In this document: in pieces, positions 34,401-42,394 of the stretch | Layout: every line of letters starts with the position of its first letter | How positions within the stretch are numbered: position 1 is the first letter of the stretch | Translations under genes and position numbers: made by a program | Assembly (NCBI GenBank): GCA_900239685.1 | Contig: OENT01000218.1 | Coordinates: 92,158-156,157, forward strand | Direction: 5' to 3' | DNA: 64,000 nucleotides | From: Rotaria macrura | Lineage: Eukaryota; Rotifera; Eurotatoria; Philodinida; Philodinidae | Notes under the pieces: generated by a model | Database searches by the model: none | What the model was told of the DNA's origin: nothing | What the model saw: only the letters and a program-made list of their open reading frames with translations

Positions 34401-34487
34401 AATTGTCCGCAGAAAGGTCAATATCAACCTTTGCTATCGAACACTCAAGTAACAAACTTGAGGCGAGATTTGTTAGGAAAAAAGTAG
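22452..34487 (+). CDS. Giant SecA-motor protein with toxin-like C-terminus
   Basis: One uninterrupted frame of 4011 codons from the ATG at 22452; an upstream in-frame ATG at 22338 lies in a transposon end and encodes non-conserved hydrophobic residues. Residues 1 to ~1950 are charged helical repeats of about 36-40 residues (ARM/HEAT-like). A SecA-type DEAD motor follows: Walker A GEGKS at 2009, DEVD at 2113, GLTGT at 2334, GRGTD at 2455, and an Arg-finger-like RTARQG at 2491. A TPR-like stretch lies at about 2667-2725, a glycine-rich hydrophobic segment at 3192-3236. A block with His3762 and Cys3782 may be cysteine-peptidase-like. The C-terminus (about 3870-3960) has an HNH-like arrangement with His3888, Asp3917-His3918, and conserved STGS and YR. 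SecA drives bacterial protein export; animals have no such nuclear gene, so horizontal acquisition is inferred. Function in the host is unknown. Confidence 0.85.
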   Translation: MFSETFKTLLKTVTKCKTKDESQPTKEPLRLRKVIRTVIAVRKFQKLESDKFKRSIECEFDKTVAINELKRSYKQGKLFHLEESKKFAYYIRKFTITFDELRHVHENLINQFSKYLKGLDGNIDEQVQSFLYLSLKYLTQNSEQLIKEIQYSDVIDLIKRCKDEYVKTELVYTLAYMTEKSILDKQLINELSSLVLNNFDINEDAKGFLLTRLEICKSVDRIDQLKTEHRFKSAGKSNGNQKMNKLVVTKTIQTVKSSYNNKESEETKMVFLNLSDALRNRNRMLNVKTTLEKIDTVNDTSGDDRSMWRSTWGECVNFYSLVVSQGQALKSDDKDNYLPTKLFGWHVCINTNVLPHGPLRIRRRTKVYSFFINRMIAATLLRASKKQQLNSDAIDKLMMCATDLDSFVSIALHCNDNMVDLVVNALYDDYYEFKGLNEPDMAVLFIKTIMDRTIEVVTHQGWLYNSTEVKRKQFNKNELTQIIKTEINQLRLDSLNAIHNCSIRNKQVLTKDRIQKIQKCLINDQENDAKFTKLIFQIMKIADSTNAIDYKRTFEAYIDVLVRGKRGNHEMIIDFLNNQAKDAKRSQELFTDEVLSKLIDLLNSDAYDAQIKEDIVKIINNYLEHETSKALGDEHLELLIQYVQDPSNSSTNLINSMLTSILIIAEKNNLLSNRIVKKLIDNIEYFGENSSNYILLILSRVIHEKNYIRNQQDLEKISFKLESNDVVQLNNDSKITFAQRSEQNQHCNQISLLTANLILLSIQKRVQITNKTICNLVLALNNDDKQTKIISSKCIYLLSKYASLENDAVNQMKDFLNDQVYDVSVYILAAYSYGLVKLAALSVRINVMHMDNLSSLFLSQHLKLGVTDFADEINVNILEIFKFEAEKQEFEDKNVFALFDSILSLNENYSTNILEILQIYTKRYTIPASTIQALENTLGFPEQFEKAILIFHNVIRNGQPVTNKILQILADNLYMSINTRRRYNSFKLLEKARQNQDLPESIFYKIELAKAGFVLSRSTNKNSIIKFMQDQTNNGIQLPIDTVNALENETDNEDALQVLYNISKNKQIIQYDLLNKLIERFNPNSDQFILIGVFENVAKNNQTLSTELLNKLKTALNRKQIEDKVLSIFVYLAQKGEKLCHDIIQKILEKILDEEDIMLKLELVSALGSLIETHHSDIKQYQPQTEKILVNGINSNNVNLQKICIHVLRILARFVKVNSSLFDAVITIGTNLSCDKTIKEEIYSLFTFMEQNNSELTSKYKAKIQLANLECRSNSELLNKLKAYAYDADGLLEQNYNQLKNIIDQDFQLQEKALEILHLLKSKNKMTDDLIESIVLLYESTDSRNIKDSCSKLLEDANRSGKSLNYKAAEIVDESMKNSDVDEIKQTFSKSNLYTELKTQYQLNDEQIREVLKVSKVKINILDIQNVEELVQMLIINNPSYYDNQEFVFLIEQALLTNQSKEIALPCYCRIIKERKYQKVVEVLDKLVKTQNETSLLPFLIESIYHSLKYSHLSESCITLLENNLDHNDQLIRSFSFKGLRMILSKNEKSQRFQDWCDLTIENLSNAGVHIEKVKTYLDVLEIVVSLEFIDLHVFKKNDREKWTRELIISSLFEHFKACDTEQIDFYSNWFIIEEKFMYYKSVKMLSLIMQRVLNFTSITEIIDIFICIRTRLYDDVMIILNNHEFPYNTFKEDWCMEMMKNRLINKNIGENYLNRLCKNVCEEFNIKFIESLFKCISCIDNLRKFEDVIKFCSSKTLNLNNLCFQNVDITQLKSLLEAKHICNKINSNDEKQSYRDVLFNNLCLLIKKKWTFDQLDELTESFNSMNLNRKLENYISILELINQYNLSSSQYKKCSQLIRESSTFIQLLKGLNKLVIENNFQLKEKVKSPTELLNELEESNKNNSALVHYIRTELSKELEEIKREDLKSLIEYKQLPIVKWGVKQINHWSAKIKSTGEQFSNVEAIAVIKRANFLFTGYNLTDTQILCSLIALNTKSKTRGKLLQVATGEGKSTIVCILAIINALKKKQVHVITSSPVLAERDSKQKMKLFKMFHLTCSDNNDKTVYLYGRKDCYTADIVYGEVSQFQFDTLRDQYSMLGTLGNGKFEIAIVDEVDSMLIDDSSKIARLSSTVAGIDYFQVIYVYIWQRLLTVKERFIMFNNKMYMVNGKVGFENGKILLENLDNNNNILKIPDLESYVSKNKDISDIGEVINGDLDDYLKKCLDEYLASLINEKKLEIPQNYKEFYETQKPKWIHNAIEALNYQENIHYVVQEGQIKPVDYYSTGIVQSSTNWSDGLHQFLQIKHNLKMTSETFTTNFLSNIGFINNYKNMYGLTGTLGSEKAKKVLQEVYDVDLVNVPQLRQKQYLELETIVTQEETKWVEQICSTVLIETKKDRGVLIICENIAHANRLGDLLKTQHRSTAVKLYTMNNMNQEKHVEKILPGEIIIATNLAGRGTDIRTDEIEEFGGLHVVLTFMPNNQRVEDQAFGRTARQGKRGTGLMILNSMNLIDYNHVNTAEVKLQRDVIESNMLNEFQNNELKLIQIKDKLFKQFCTFLNEEIRHKIRYNQGYFQASLNAVTDVLKTVIPTVYETSIIAAAEEEWAMFLRKLDDNTIRLDKAEQECNKLIDQLRKHYNEEKIIKNSYYHTVIGNDIIMNEWSIRNSSKAKRALTHFEKAVQLDEAASGAAHLGIAWCALIIQDENYKKKALESFEKSLKILSNEMAMLNSMQLLLEQKQPTFTGSELYKQFMTKATVLGTYLNSVQGNIGAIKKSLRLIDLIEIKQQLNSNVLEKIEYYYERERNSNKKLEIKMDKNADYTLIFNDLTWREDSGKIDQAWETIKNAYDKGLLPSSYHDISITLKQAELDRIKAIFNPNKECLDLTKESAIDKLKSERSMWNTLRVTSSYQVDLKIIHSDNKTEEFKNKQMNELITLIEAKTDDTLRFNIIIKDANVNEVNKHFKNTANDPANLQVDFDRLDFESIDEKLSSIKAKSINIEMALTKSILLPIIDRNKGIHTAKVCVTEQKLYETVNRNELMKRVIELKNDDSYFYIKLESLQTDQIRNIICDCKEISFNISFIGIDFYDSINGLNGQANFHFNNLSKTTSEIIIKDLRKENIEFSLEFQCLKDHGVEYIVMHANLDQENIQISKVKNIMELYTKGSMPTVELNEFTAKGIEYMIEINEKRFVPWRSVVAVAILGSLQIIAGGVLIATGFGSTVGMGLITEGIADMFTAYRAFSNRQFNWGDYCKQKAVSLVISAVSMGYSKLKDAGKGVKNLVGSVGTEALEQAGTQVATNAKTIGQTVAQTGKNLKSLAFKYTSVKGGEAVVREGLNSGIQYLSTFSFDLIKPRISESVQSKIRATFSKPDLTYLLRKMYALDLQTKSKILQCKVDQIVADTINPQHSFARRQWDSIGGPLLKGVLADVQNYGSAISMAIRIIGTLNGLYALQTLIDNVYMELVKKLSQIDKNTMTITLILHRNLKIDKEIARNAVNKLKEFNIIDENDNLKLSSYYDVSDECKKLKLKIDEFNRKEENQNDVAQFMKSFCDNYMQVEYDSFSIISKSVADKITEQLIQIIESHLIQPWSTLAVSSITDGISKRIQNNYLVNKDQNSDSHNEDQKKYDELKNKTNLTEEEKIFMKNYGRYRTFTEQINYNAKDYCIAYSQCEIIYYSQQATLDSKNEHEALDSKTQKHIDEVKNDKPADLSDMMAMAAENGITIKIVDDPAYEPTEEDVAKCTKIIVYTKGETNNEGKTGIGHYQLKLENGDVVNVPSINNNCGYAVIQKILQNQGVDISINDLRNQRAAMIQNNPRQFMKMREAEQWIENRHPQEANRLLIVGAKDTENAEEGVKDIYKFEGIEEDAGTYKDLDKKYRGRKGKYELNHIPPKNSLKDTPFEDVNERDLPVIPMTYNDHKDYVSTGSKREAKEYRDMLKASLKTGNMYEALKIDLSNMLNVPPPGTYKNSIAKYLDVIESTKIPNCPQKGQYQPLLSNTQVTNLRRDLLGKK

Positions 34488-35853
34488 TGCCAAACTTTGA
34501 TTTCATTGAGAAACTTTTCAGCTTCAGAAATAAGAACATTCTTTTCCAACTTAAAAATCAAGAGCTTCAAACAGTTTTAGCCAAACTTTCTTTGGCTAAT
34601 AATGCTTTTAATTATTCTGCTTACATTTCCGTTCAATTTTATAACATAATACTCTCTTCTCTTGTTTTTTTTAGTTGTTCTTTAATAATTTTATGTTGTT
34701 CGTAGTGTTGAATATTTTTCCTTACTAGTTTCGTTTATTAATCAGTGATTATTTATTTTTATTCAGTATATTTGAAGTTAGCCTGCTAACAGTTTTATCT
34801 TGTATTACTTCTTGCGCTTATTTTTCTTAATCTCTAATGTTTCTTTCTAATCTTAACGTGTATTTTACTCGATTATGGACTGTTAAATACAAGACTATCG
34901 GTTTTCGCTGTATCAAACTCCAACTCGTGCATTAATATAAAAGTGACCCACTGATCATGAATTTATCCTGTTACACCTCCCTACAACTATTAGCACTACC
35001 ACCAATACTGATCTAAAGTTCATGAGAACGCTGAGTACGTATTGGCTGGTGACGACTAAGACTTCCAAATTGTTAAATACACAGTGCTGAAACTATGTTT
35101 TCATGGACAATATCATCGAAGAGTTATTAAAATTGATCATGAGCCGTATGAATACATAAATATTTGTGGCACCATTTCATGCCATCGTGGTTACTATTTT
35201 CGAAAATTAATTAATTAGACATTTTTGGAATATCTTTGAAAACATCTTCAAATGTGCCGAACCATCTACATGAAATATAACAAGACATGAAACATTCGAT
35301 TTGCTCTGTGCATAGATTGTGAGTTGTGCAAATTCTTTTTGTTTTTATGAAACAAGCGATCAAAGATAGCATGACTTGCAGCTCATTGTTGTGAAGTTAT
35401 CTTATTGGTATTTCTTCATGACATCTCAGATATGGTGAGAGTTCTTTATTCGATTTCTGAGACGACATTGATTGTCGCAACCAACTAAGAGTTATTGATT
35501 TTCATGGCAATGTGTAGTGTGCGGAAGCTATCAACATACTTACTCATCAGTGACGCTAATCATCTAAAAGAATTAGATTTTCGAAATATTAAGCATAACT
35601 GTTCGACCAGTGCTGTGACAATTTAACAGCGATCTGAAATAAAGATGTAAATTTATATCACTGTATTCATACAATTATGTTCAACTGCAAGCTATTGATC
35701 TTTGAAATCTTAGTTTTTATATTGTACTCAGTTCTGCTTACAAATAAATTTAAATTAAAGCTATTTTATTCTTTCGATGGGTCGTTTGACTGAGATAGTT
35801 ATGCATGCGAGAACCAGAATATCACCATAAGAATCTAAGACATTTATGAGGAG
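34488..35853. other. 3' flank of the giant gene, no supported gene
   Basis: AT-rich sequence with no recognisable domain. The frame crossing the stop (34403-34705) is an overlap artefact. Confidence 0.5.
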
Positions 35854-35927
35854 ATGGGTTTGGGGTGTGGGTGTGGGTGTGGGTGTGAGCATCTCATAAG
35901 TAATACACCCACCGACACCCACACCCT
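35854..35927. repeat. Telomere-like head-to-head block 1
   Basis: Four near-perfect TGTGGG units (35861-35886) then, after about 15 bases, CACCCACCGACACCCACACCC (complement of the same unit) at 35905-35927. This is the cleanest G-rich then C-rich junction in the window. Confidence 0.65.
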
Positions 35928-36011
35928 GACTCTATTGTTTCCAGTATGTAATTAAAGTTTTCACGAAATACTACGCGGAAACGCAGGCGAAGATATTACC
36001 GGAGGGACAGG

Positions 36012-36146
36012 GTATGGCCATTGATGCGTGTCCGGGTGTGGCTATGGGTGTGCGTGTCGATGAACTTGTGAATGTGGATTTGAATCTTAGTGAACATGAA
36101 AAACAGCTATACCCAAATTCAAACCCACACCCACACCCACACACGA
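36012..36146. repeat. Telomere-like head-to-head block 2
   Basis: G-rich degenerate GGTGTGG/GGGTGTGCGTG words at 36025-36058 and C-rich ACCCACACCCACACCCAC at 36121-36143, about 60 bases apart. It lies 100 bp from block 1. Confidence 0.55.
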
Positions 36147-36199
36147 TACTTCTACCTCGTTCCGATTACAACTTACTCCAACTACAACCGAATAGAATC

Positions 36200-36400
36200 T
36201 GTCAACTAATTCCACTACTCTCCGTTCTCTCTTCGCTCTATTTTCTCCTCTTCGATTCTCAGAGAGAGACACTTCCCGTAAGAATGAGAGAGCAAGAGAG
36301 CGAGGAAATAGTGGTCAAGCGAGAAAAGGGAAAGAAGAGAGAGAAATAGAGAAAAGCGACGACGAGAGGAAAATAGCGAAAACAGAAAGAGGAGGAACAG
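36200..36400. repeat. Polypyrimidine then polypurine tract
   Basis: CT-rich sequence at 36215-36260 is followed by GA-rich sequence at 36261-36400 (GAGAGAG, GAAAAGGGAAAGAAGAG). The two halves can pair partly (TATTTTCCTCT-type core). Low-complexity open frames here are not genes. Confidence 0.5.
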
Positions 36401-37704
36401 GCAGATGCCCTCTATCAACTGGGATGATGCATAGAGTCGATGGACGTCCACCTATAATGTAGGTGAAAGTGAGACATACCTTGTCGATGTGTCATTAACA
36501 TCCAATTCTAAGCACTGAAGCCCCTTGGCACAATAGACAATGTGAAAAGTGTCGATTATCAATTCTTTCTTCATCAGAAACGAAGTTTTTCATATACAGT
36601 TTATCGATTCTGTTGCCTAATGTGTTTCATTTAGCAAGTATGAATAAATTTAAGCCGGCCGGGTGGGAGGAGGGCAGTTAAATACCACCCGATGGGTAAT
36701 TATATTTTGTGCCCAAATTATGGATTAACTGAAATTACGTATACCTTTAAAAGATATTTTGGTTAATTGTTGAGTGCTGTCAGAGATACTCGGGTTTTAA
36801 CTTAAATTGTCGCTTTTATCTTCCATCGGTCTGATATTTAAAACTTTTTCAAATCGAATGTAAAAACCTGGTTATCACTCAGTTCAATAGTTCATCAAGA
36901 GTTGTGAGTGTGGTCAACAGTAACAGCTGGTGCTTCGGTACTGAAGAATCAGATCAACAGTGCACAACTGACAAGGAACCACTCATGCAACCACACGACA
37001 TCCTTATGTCAAAACTCACGTTACCTAGGGAAAGCTGTCACGATGAAATGAATGACACTCCAGTAACATAGAAATTTGTGATCTCGTCCGTTGCGAGCTG
37101 AGTAATTCGTAAGGCTGCTGTTCACGATTTCGCGCCCGTCGGATCCAGCATTTATCTGTTGCTCGTATACAAGCGACGATGTTTACGGCCTCACAGATGA
37201 TCGATGCGTTGCGCTAGATCAAACGCCGATGACAAAAATGATGGTTGTGAAACAGATTTCGAAACAAAATTGTCGAAGTTTATTCTGAAGATTATGAAAC
37301 ATTTTTTCAATGAATTCGAGACAAAAAGAATCTAGTAGTAGATCAATTTTTGATGTTTATGATGAATTTGTGGAAGCAAAGTTTTGATTTTCAGTCACAT
37401 CGCAGCCTTTCTCCAAATGTTCTCGAGTTTTGAGAAACATGTTTTTGTATTCTTCATAACTCCTTCCAACAGCCATCACCAGCTCAAAGAGGCTAGGGTT
37501 ACGGTCTCGTCTTCCAACATTGTCACTATCCCTATTAATGTATTTTTCAATCTAAAGATCGGCGAACAGCATTCATTGCATTCATACCAGTATGCTACCG
37601 CTGCGGATAGAGGCTTGTTTGTTAAAAAGCACATCATCGGTTTTCTCTCTTTAAACAACAGGAGCAAAAAATTGGAGAATGACGCAAACAATAAAAAGAA
37701 ATCC
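36401..37704. other. Intergenic, no supported gene
   Basis: Opposed open frames around 37384-37725 show no family motif. A short GGTGGGAGGAGGG…CCACCC stretch lies near 36665. Confidence 0.4.
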
Positions 37705-38424
37705 CTACGCCAAATGCTTAATTAAAGATGCAAGAAACAAATGCACATGGTTGGCTACTTCTAGGTTCATCGCTTTAGTCTCTGGTATGATGGATGCTGC
37801 TTCTTTATCGGTAGCTGAGCGTGGGAGCCAACGGATGGAGTGGTCACCATGTTTTGCTACCACAACGGTAAGCTTACTTCCTAATTCTCGTTGATGCACA
37901 GCAGTAAAACTGAGAGAATCATCTTTGAACACGATTCGATTTTGAGGTGGATAGACGGGATCATTTTCACCAATTACGACAAGTGCAGCGTGTGGGATGG
38001 AGTGAGGAACAGATGATGGAGAAACGCCTATAGAAATGGTACCCAACACACCCTTCTTGTCCCCACACGTGTGAGCCATTGCGCCTCCCATACTGTGACC
38101 TCCAACGGCTACTACTAGACCACTAAACATTGCGATTGCATCATCGACTTGGTTGTAAGGAACAGCGAGTATATCAATCCCAACAGACGAGGGTAACGTT
38201 TCAAACATCGCGTTGACCAACCGTCGCACAAGCTCATTGTCGGGAGCTTGTCCTGAGCCAGGAAGCCACACCAAACCGAAGTGGTGGACTGGCTCACTGT
38301 TAACAGCAGCTTTAGGCCCAACTGCAAAGCGTACGGCCGTGTTCATCGCGTGCTTGGAATACGAGCCTGCACATGATATTGGGGACACAGGGCACACATA
38401 TCTCTGCACCTTTGAAATGTCCAT
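37705..38424 (-). CDS. Alpha/beta hydrolase (dienelactone-hydrolase/TEX30-like)
   Basis: 239 codons from an ATG at 38424 to a TAA at 37705. A GTG two codons earlier is preceded by an in-frame TGA, so the ATG is the natural start. The hydrolase fold is clear: an early strand and oxyanion-type loop FGLVWLPGSG (49-58), nucleophile elbow GGHSMGGA with Ser111, acid-containing IGENDPVYPP with Asp155, and KHGDHS with His195 as catalytic base, ordered and spaced as in the family. There is no signal peptide, so a cytosolic esterase/hydrolase is likely; the substrate is unknown. Codons are GC-richer than the flanks and no intron interrupts the fold, compatible with horizontal transfer or a retrocopy. 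The frame is intact, so the gene may be active. Confidence 0.85.
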   Translation of the reverse strand: MDISKVQRYVCPVSPISCAGSYSKHAMNTAVRFAVGPKAAVNSEPVHHFGLVWLPGSGQAPDNELVRRLVNAMFETLPSSVGIDILAVPYNQVDDAIAMFSGLVVAVGGHSMGGAMAHTCGDKKGVLGTISIGVSPSSVPHSIPHAALVVIGENDPVYPPQNRIVFKDDSLSFTAVHQRELGSKLTVVVAKHGDHSIRWLPRSATDKEAASIIPETKAMNLEVANHVHLFLASLIKHLA

Positions 38425-41216
38425 TTCCACGATCTCTTCTCAATTACAGAAGTCGAGAGCTACGATGTTTTCAATCTATAACGATAAATAAGAATACTTA
38501 AATAAGTAAAGAAATTCAAATGAATTGACTTAGAGCATAACAATTATCTGATAATGATTTGAGGTCTTCAGAATATATAGAGCTTGTCTACTCGGTTCGA
38601 TATTATGCCAAAACAAAATTATGAAAATTATTTATCGTGGTCATATAGGGATGGAAAGACCTCAAAGTAGGATACAGCGTCAGTTCTCGATGCAGAAGTA
38701 CAAAAAATGGCGCAAATGTGCTAAAACTCAATCATTGAATACTAAGTTCAAATAGCTTTTAGCACTCTTGAATGTTTCACTACCTTGCTTCCATGATTTT
38801 TCCACAGGTAAATACAAATTAATAGAAAAAGTGGTCGGTTTTCTCGTAGGTTGACATGTCAAAGTGATTTTTAAATTTTTCTTAGAAATAGTTCAAAAAC
38901 AAATCTCACAAAACATGCACTCTCAACTTCCATCTAAAGTTATATCAGCAAAAAAGATTTCGAATTCAATCCTATCAGCTTTAAATTTATGATGCGGTGT
39001 GCAGTTTTTGTTTTTGAAGACTGAAGTACAGTCAGTAAATATGACTCCTAGGTAAAAGAAAAGTGCATAGTAATAGAACCAAACATCATTTAGAACTATG
39101 GTTAATTTTAACCCTTTCAATAATGAAATTTTCTTGCGTTTTGCACGAACACGAAAAATAGATAAATAGTTCTCTCTCTTGCGTTCTGCTCTTACGATCA
39201 GCTGCGTATGAAATCCTGTCTCATCATTTCTAGTCATAAGAAATAACAAGAACTTGCTGCAATATATATAATGGGGCATGCGCGATGAATAAACTGAACT
39301 TGTATAGACTAAAATATTGAAGAAAAATAGAGTACTTCATGATTGAAAAAAATCAAGTAATTTTCTTTTGAAAATTCATAATTTCGTACAGCAAAGAAGA
39401 TATTCTCAAACATGACAATGATGAAGACAACTGCACAAACACTTCCGACGATTTCAATGTTAATGCAATTGCAGATGAGATCAAACTAGTGTGCAACACT
39501 GAAAGTGATGAGTACAAGTGCTAGTATAGTTAGAATATCAAACCATCTCTAATTGTACTAGTTTACAGTGACGACGAGAACATGTATCCACCAAAAGAGA
39601 TATTAAAAGAGTCAAAGAATACAAGAATAACGTTAGAAGAACAATGGGAATTACTTGCTTTTATTATCATTCAGGTCCTTCATCTTTTTCTTCATATATT
39701 GAATATCTGATAGCCGTAGTGTTAGAGGATGACAGAACGAAACATAATTCCTCGTGTTCTGTGTGTCATCTAGTCGATGACATAAAGTATTGAAAGGTTT
39801 AAAAGAGAGTTGACAATCTCGTGAATTATATTCATGAAAGAAGTGAAAATTTTCCTTGTTCTGAGTACAGGTTTTCAAACGTGTGTAACGTGTGTGATGC
39901 TTCGAAGTTGTAGAACATTTGAACGTACCGAGGAAAATAAAGCATTTGATCCTAGCGGATGTAAGGAAAACTGAATCAATGATTGTCTATTATAGTTGGA
40001 TCGAATGTTCTGTGGGAAATCTCTGAGCAAAACCAGTTTTGATATCTGTCCAATATAGCGGGAAAATTATGCTACGCACCAATGCAAGATTTTTTGCACT
40101 CTAAATTACTATATCTTCATGTCGACCCAACAGATAATGAGTGAGACTTGGGTTTAATGTTAATGTTACATGACACATATTCTAGAAAATGAATTCTTTC
40201 TATAATGATTTCTGATACTATAGGTAAAATCCTCGTGCAACATAGAGCCCCAAACATTATACGTACTGAGTCGTCTAACCTCTTCAAGGCGTTTGTTGAA
40301 GGCTTCAATTAGAAGTACCCATGGGTTTCCACTCACAGGAGTACCGGTAGACCCTAAAGCATCGTTTTGGAAGGGCCAGAAAAAAAATCCTTCTGTACGT
40401 CAGGGTCACAACTTTGTGGGGAAACTCATCAATAGTTTTCAGACATGCATGGTGTGGCTGTAGCAAGTAGCTGAATTCGCATCCAAGCACGCCTTCATGG
40501 ACTCCACCGATACAATCTGAAAGGTCTTTTCGGGATCTATAGAGTTTTGAACTGATCCATTGCTCGAGATTCAATAGCATGAATTTCAGTGGTACTTTAA
40601 TGGGAACCTATCGAAAATTTTCCTATCTGCTCGAATCCGACACAGTGCGATTCAGCGGGGCTGATTGTCGCTCTCAGGATTAATAAATATGTGATCATGT
40701 CGTTCATTCAGATTGATTTTGCATCACAAAACCTGTTGGGTCACCTATTGTATTCATTTTTTTACTCTCTTCACTTGGAGGGATTTACGACTAATTGAAT
40801 CAATCAATCACAAGATATTCTTTCCTATTCGACAATTGTGTGCAGTCGGTTCTGGTTGGATCACTGCTGTTGAAAGTGACTGAATTCTTTGTTGGGAGCG
40901 GTCACATTCTGAAATGATTCGGTGTTTTCCAGTGCTAGCAATATAACGAGTTGTATCATGAAATTGAGCATCGTGGAGTATGATGGATTGTGATCGCTCT
41001 TGCTACTAGGGAGTTCCAGATCACGCTGGATACGAGCCGATCTCATCATCGGATCTGATCGTTTCCGGTATAGTGAATTTGATCTGATTTCAGAGAATTT
41101 GTTAAACAGATTTCAAAAGAAAACTGAATTCATTAGTAAAGAACCGACGGAATCCGATCATCATGTAGCAAAGGATTTTACATGCACCCTGCAAGATTCG
41201 ACGAACCAAACATGAT
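38425..41216. other. Intergenic, no supported gene
   Basis: Open frames at 38923-39279, 39651-39878 and 40117-40580 are unrecognisable and not flanked by convincing start or splice signals. Nothing else stands out. Confidence 0.4.
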
Positions 41217-41435
41217 CTGGGTGTGAATATTGCTATGATCTATCAGTCTTCCTACCCTCACACCACAAACCACCATTCACCATCTCTCTTCTATTGTTCT
41301 ATACATATGATTCACAACGCCTAAAGTATTGTCATACGGTCTTTGAAAATCTTACTTCTTTTCAGAAGAAAAGCACCGTTAAAGAGCTATTATAAAATAG
41401 GACACCTTCACAAATCAGCTGCTGAGCAACTACTC

Positions 41436-41892
41436 AAGCAGACAAAACTTTTCAAAAACGTGTTCAAGTGCCCGAAAATGGACGGGAAGTCGAGAAAATT
41501 GGAAGTGCTTGATGACAATCGGCGTTCATACTTGTGAGTGAAAAACGCTCGTTTCCCACCTTCTCGTGCGTTTAATCACGTTTTCAGTGATAAAAAGCTT
41601 GTAAATGCATAAAGAAAAGAGGAATAGTTGTCGTCTTACTATTACTTTGGAACTCTTATTATGACCCCGTCATTGATAACGACTATACAATAAAAGAGTA
41701 TTATTTCTCTTTCTTTTTGCATTTACAAGCGTTTTATCACTGAAAACGTGATTAAACGCACGAGAAGGTGGGAAATTAGCGTTTTTCACTTACAATCATT
41801 AATGCCGATTGTCATCCAAACACGCCCACTTTTCTCTATTTTAAGTCCATTTTCAGTCGCTGAAACAGGTTTTTGAAAAATTTTGTCTGCTT
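41436..41892. repeat. Imperfect inverted duplication, ~180-bp arms
   Basis: Arms run from about 41436 to 41617 and 41710 to 41892, centred near 41664. The inner 90 bases are nearly identical (CCCACCTTCTCGTGCG, CGTTTTCAGTGATAAAA), the outer parts about 75%. The left arm is part of a 64-codon frame (41343-41537) that ends at a donor-like GTGAGT near 41534; the right arm is its diverged copy with the frame lost. No protein family recognised. Confidence 0.55.
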
Positions 41893-42394
41893 GGCTATAA
41901 AATCGAAACCAGTAACTGACATGATAAAACCTTTCGGAAAACTCTAGAATTTTGCATATTCTGTCCATAGAACGTTTCATTTCCCTATTTCAACTGAGGA
42001 CGTTTAGGCAAGACAAACTGAAAGATATATAAAATACTGACCACTCCAGCTTTGGACAGTTTTAATTTTATTCCAACGCGGATGTGGCAATCATTGACTA
42101 GAAGAACGAGGAACTTATAAACTATAATAGGTCGTCGCATCTTTTGATTATTAGAGACAGTAGTAGGCAGAATGCCTTCCTACACATAGATAAATATTGT
42201 GACTAACTTTCACAAAAAGTAATTTTAATTCCATCAGCAGTTGCAAGGCTTCAACTACTATCTTCTGAATTTAAAAAAACTGCACTGATTTCAGTTGTTC
42301 TTCCCTTCTTCTTATTAACTCTGAGTGCATGGTGATTTTCCGTATTAAAGAAAAAAACGAAAGAGAATACCCATGTCGCCTCTTTTTCTTCAAC

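Noticed and set aside
36014..36451. 111- and 78-codon frames near the telomere-like repeats
   Set aside because: Low-complexity polypurine/polypyrimidine translations.
37384..37725. 113-codon plus-strand frame next to the hydrolase
   Set aside because: No recognisable motif; overlaps another antisense frame and the hydrolase end.
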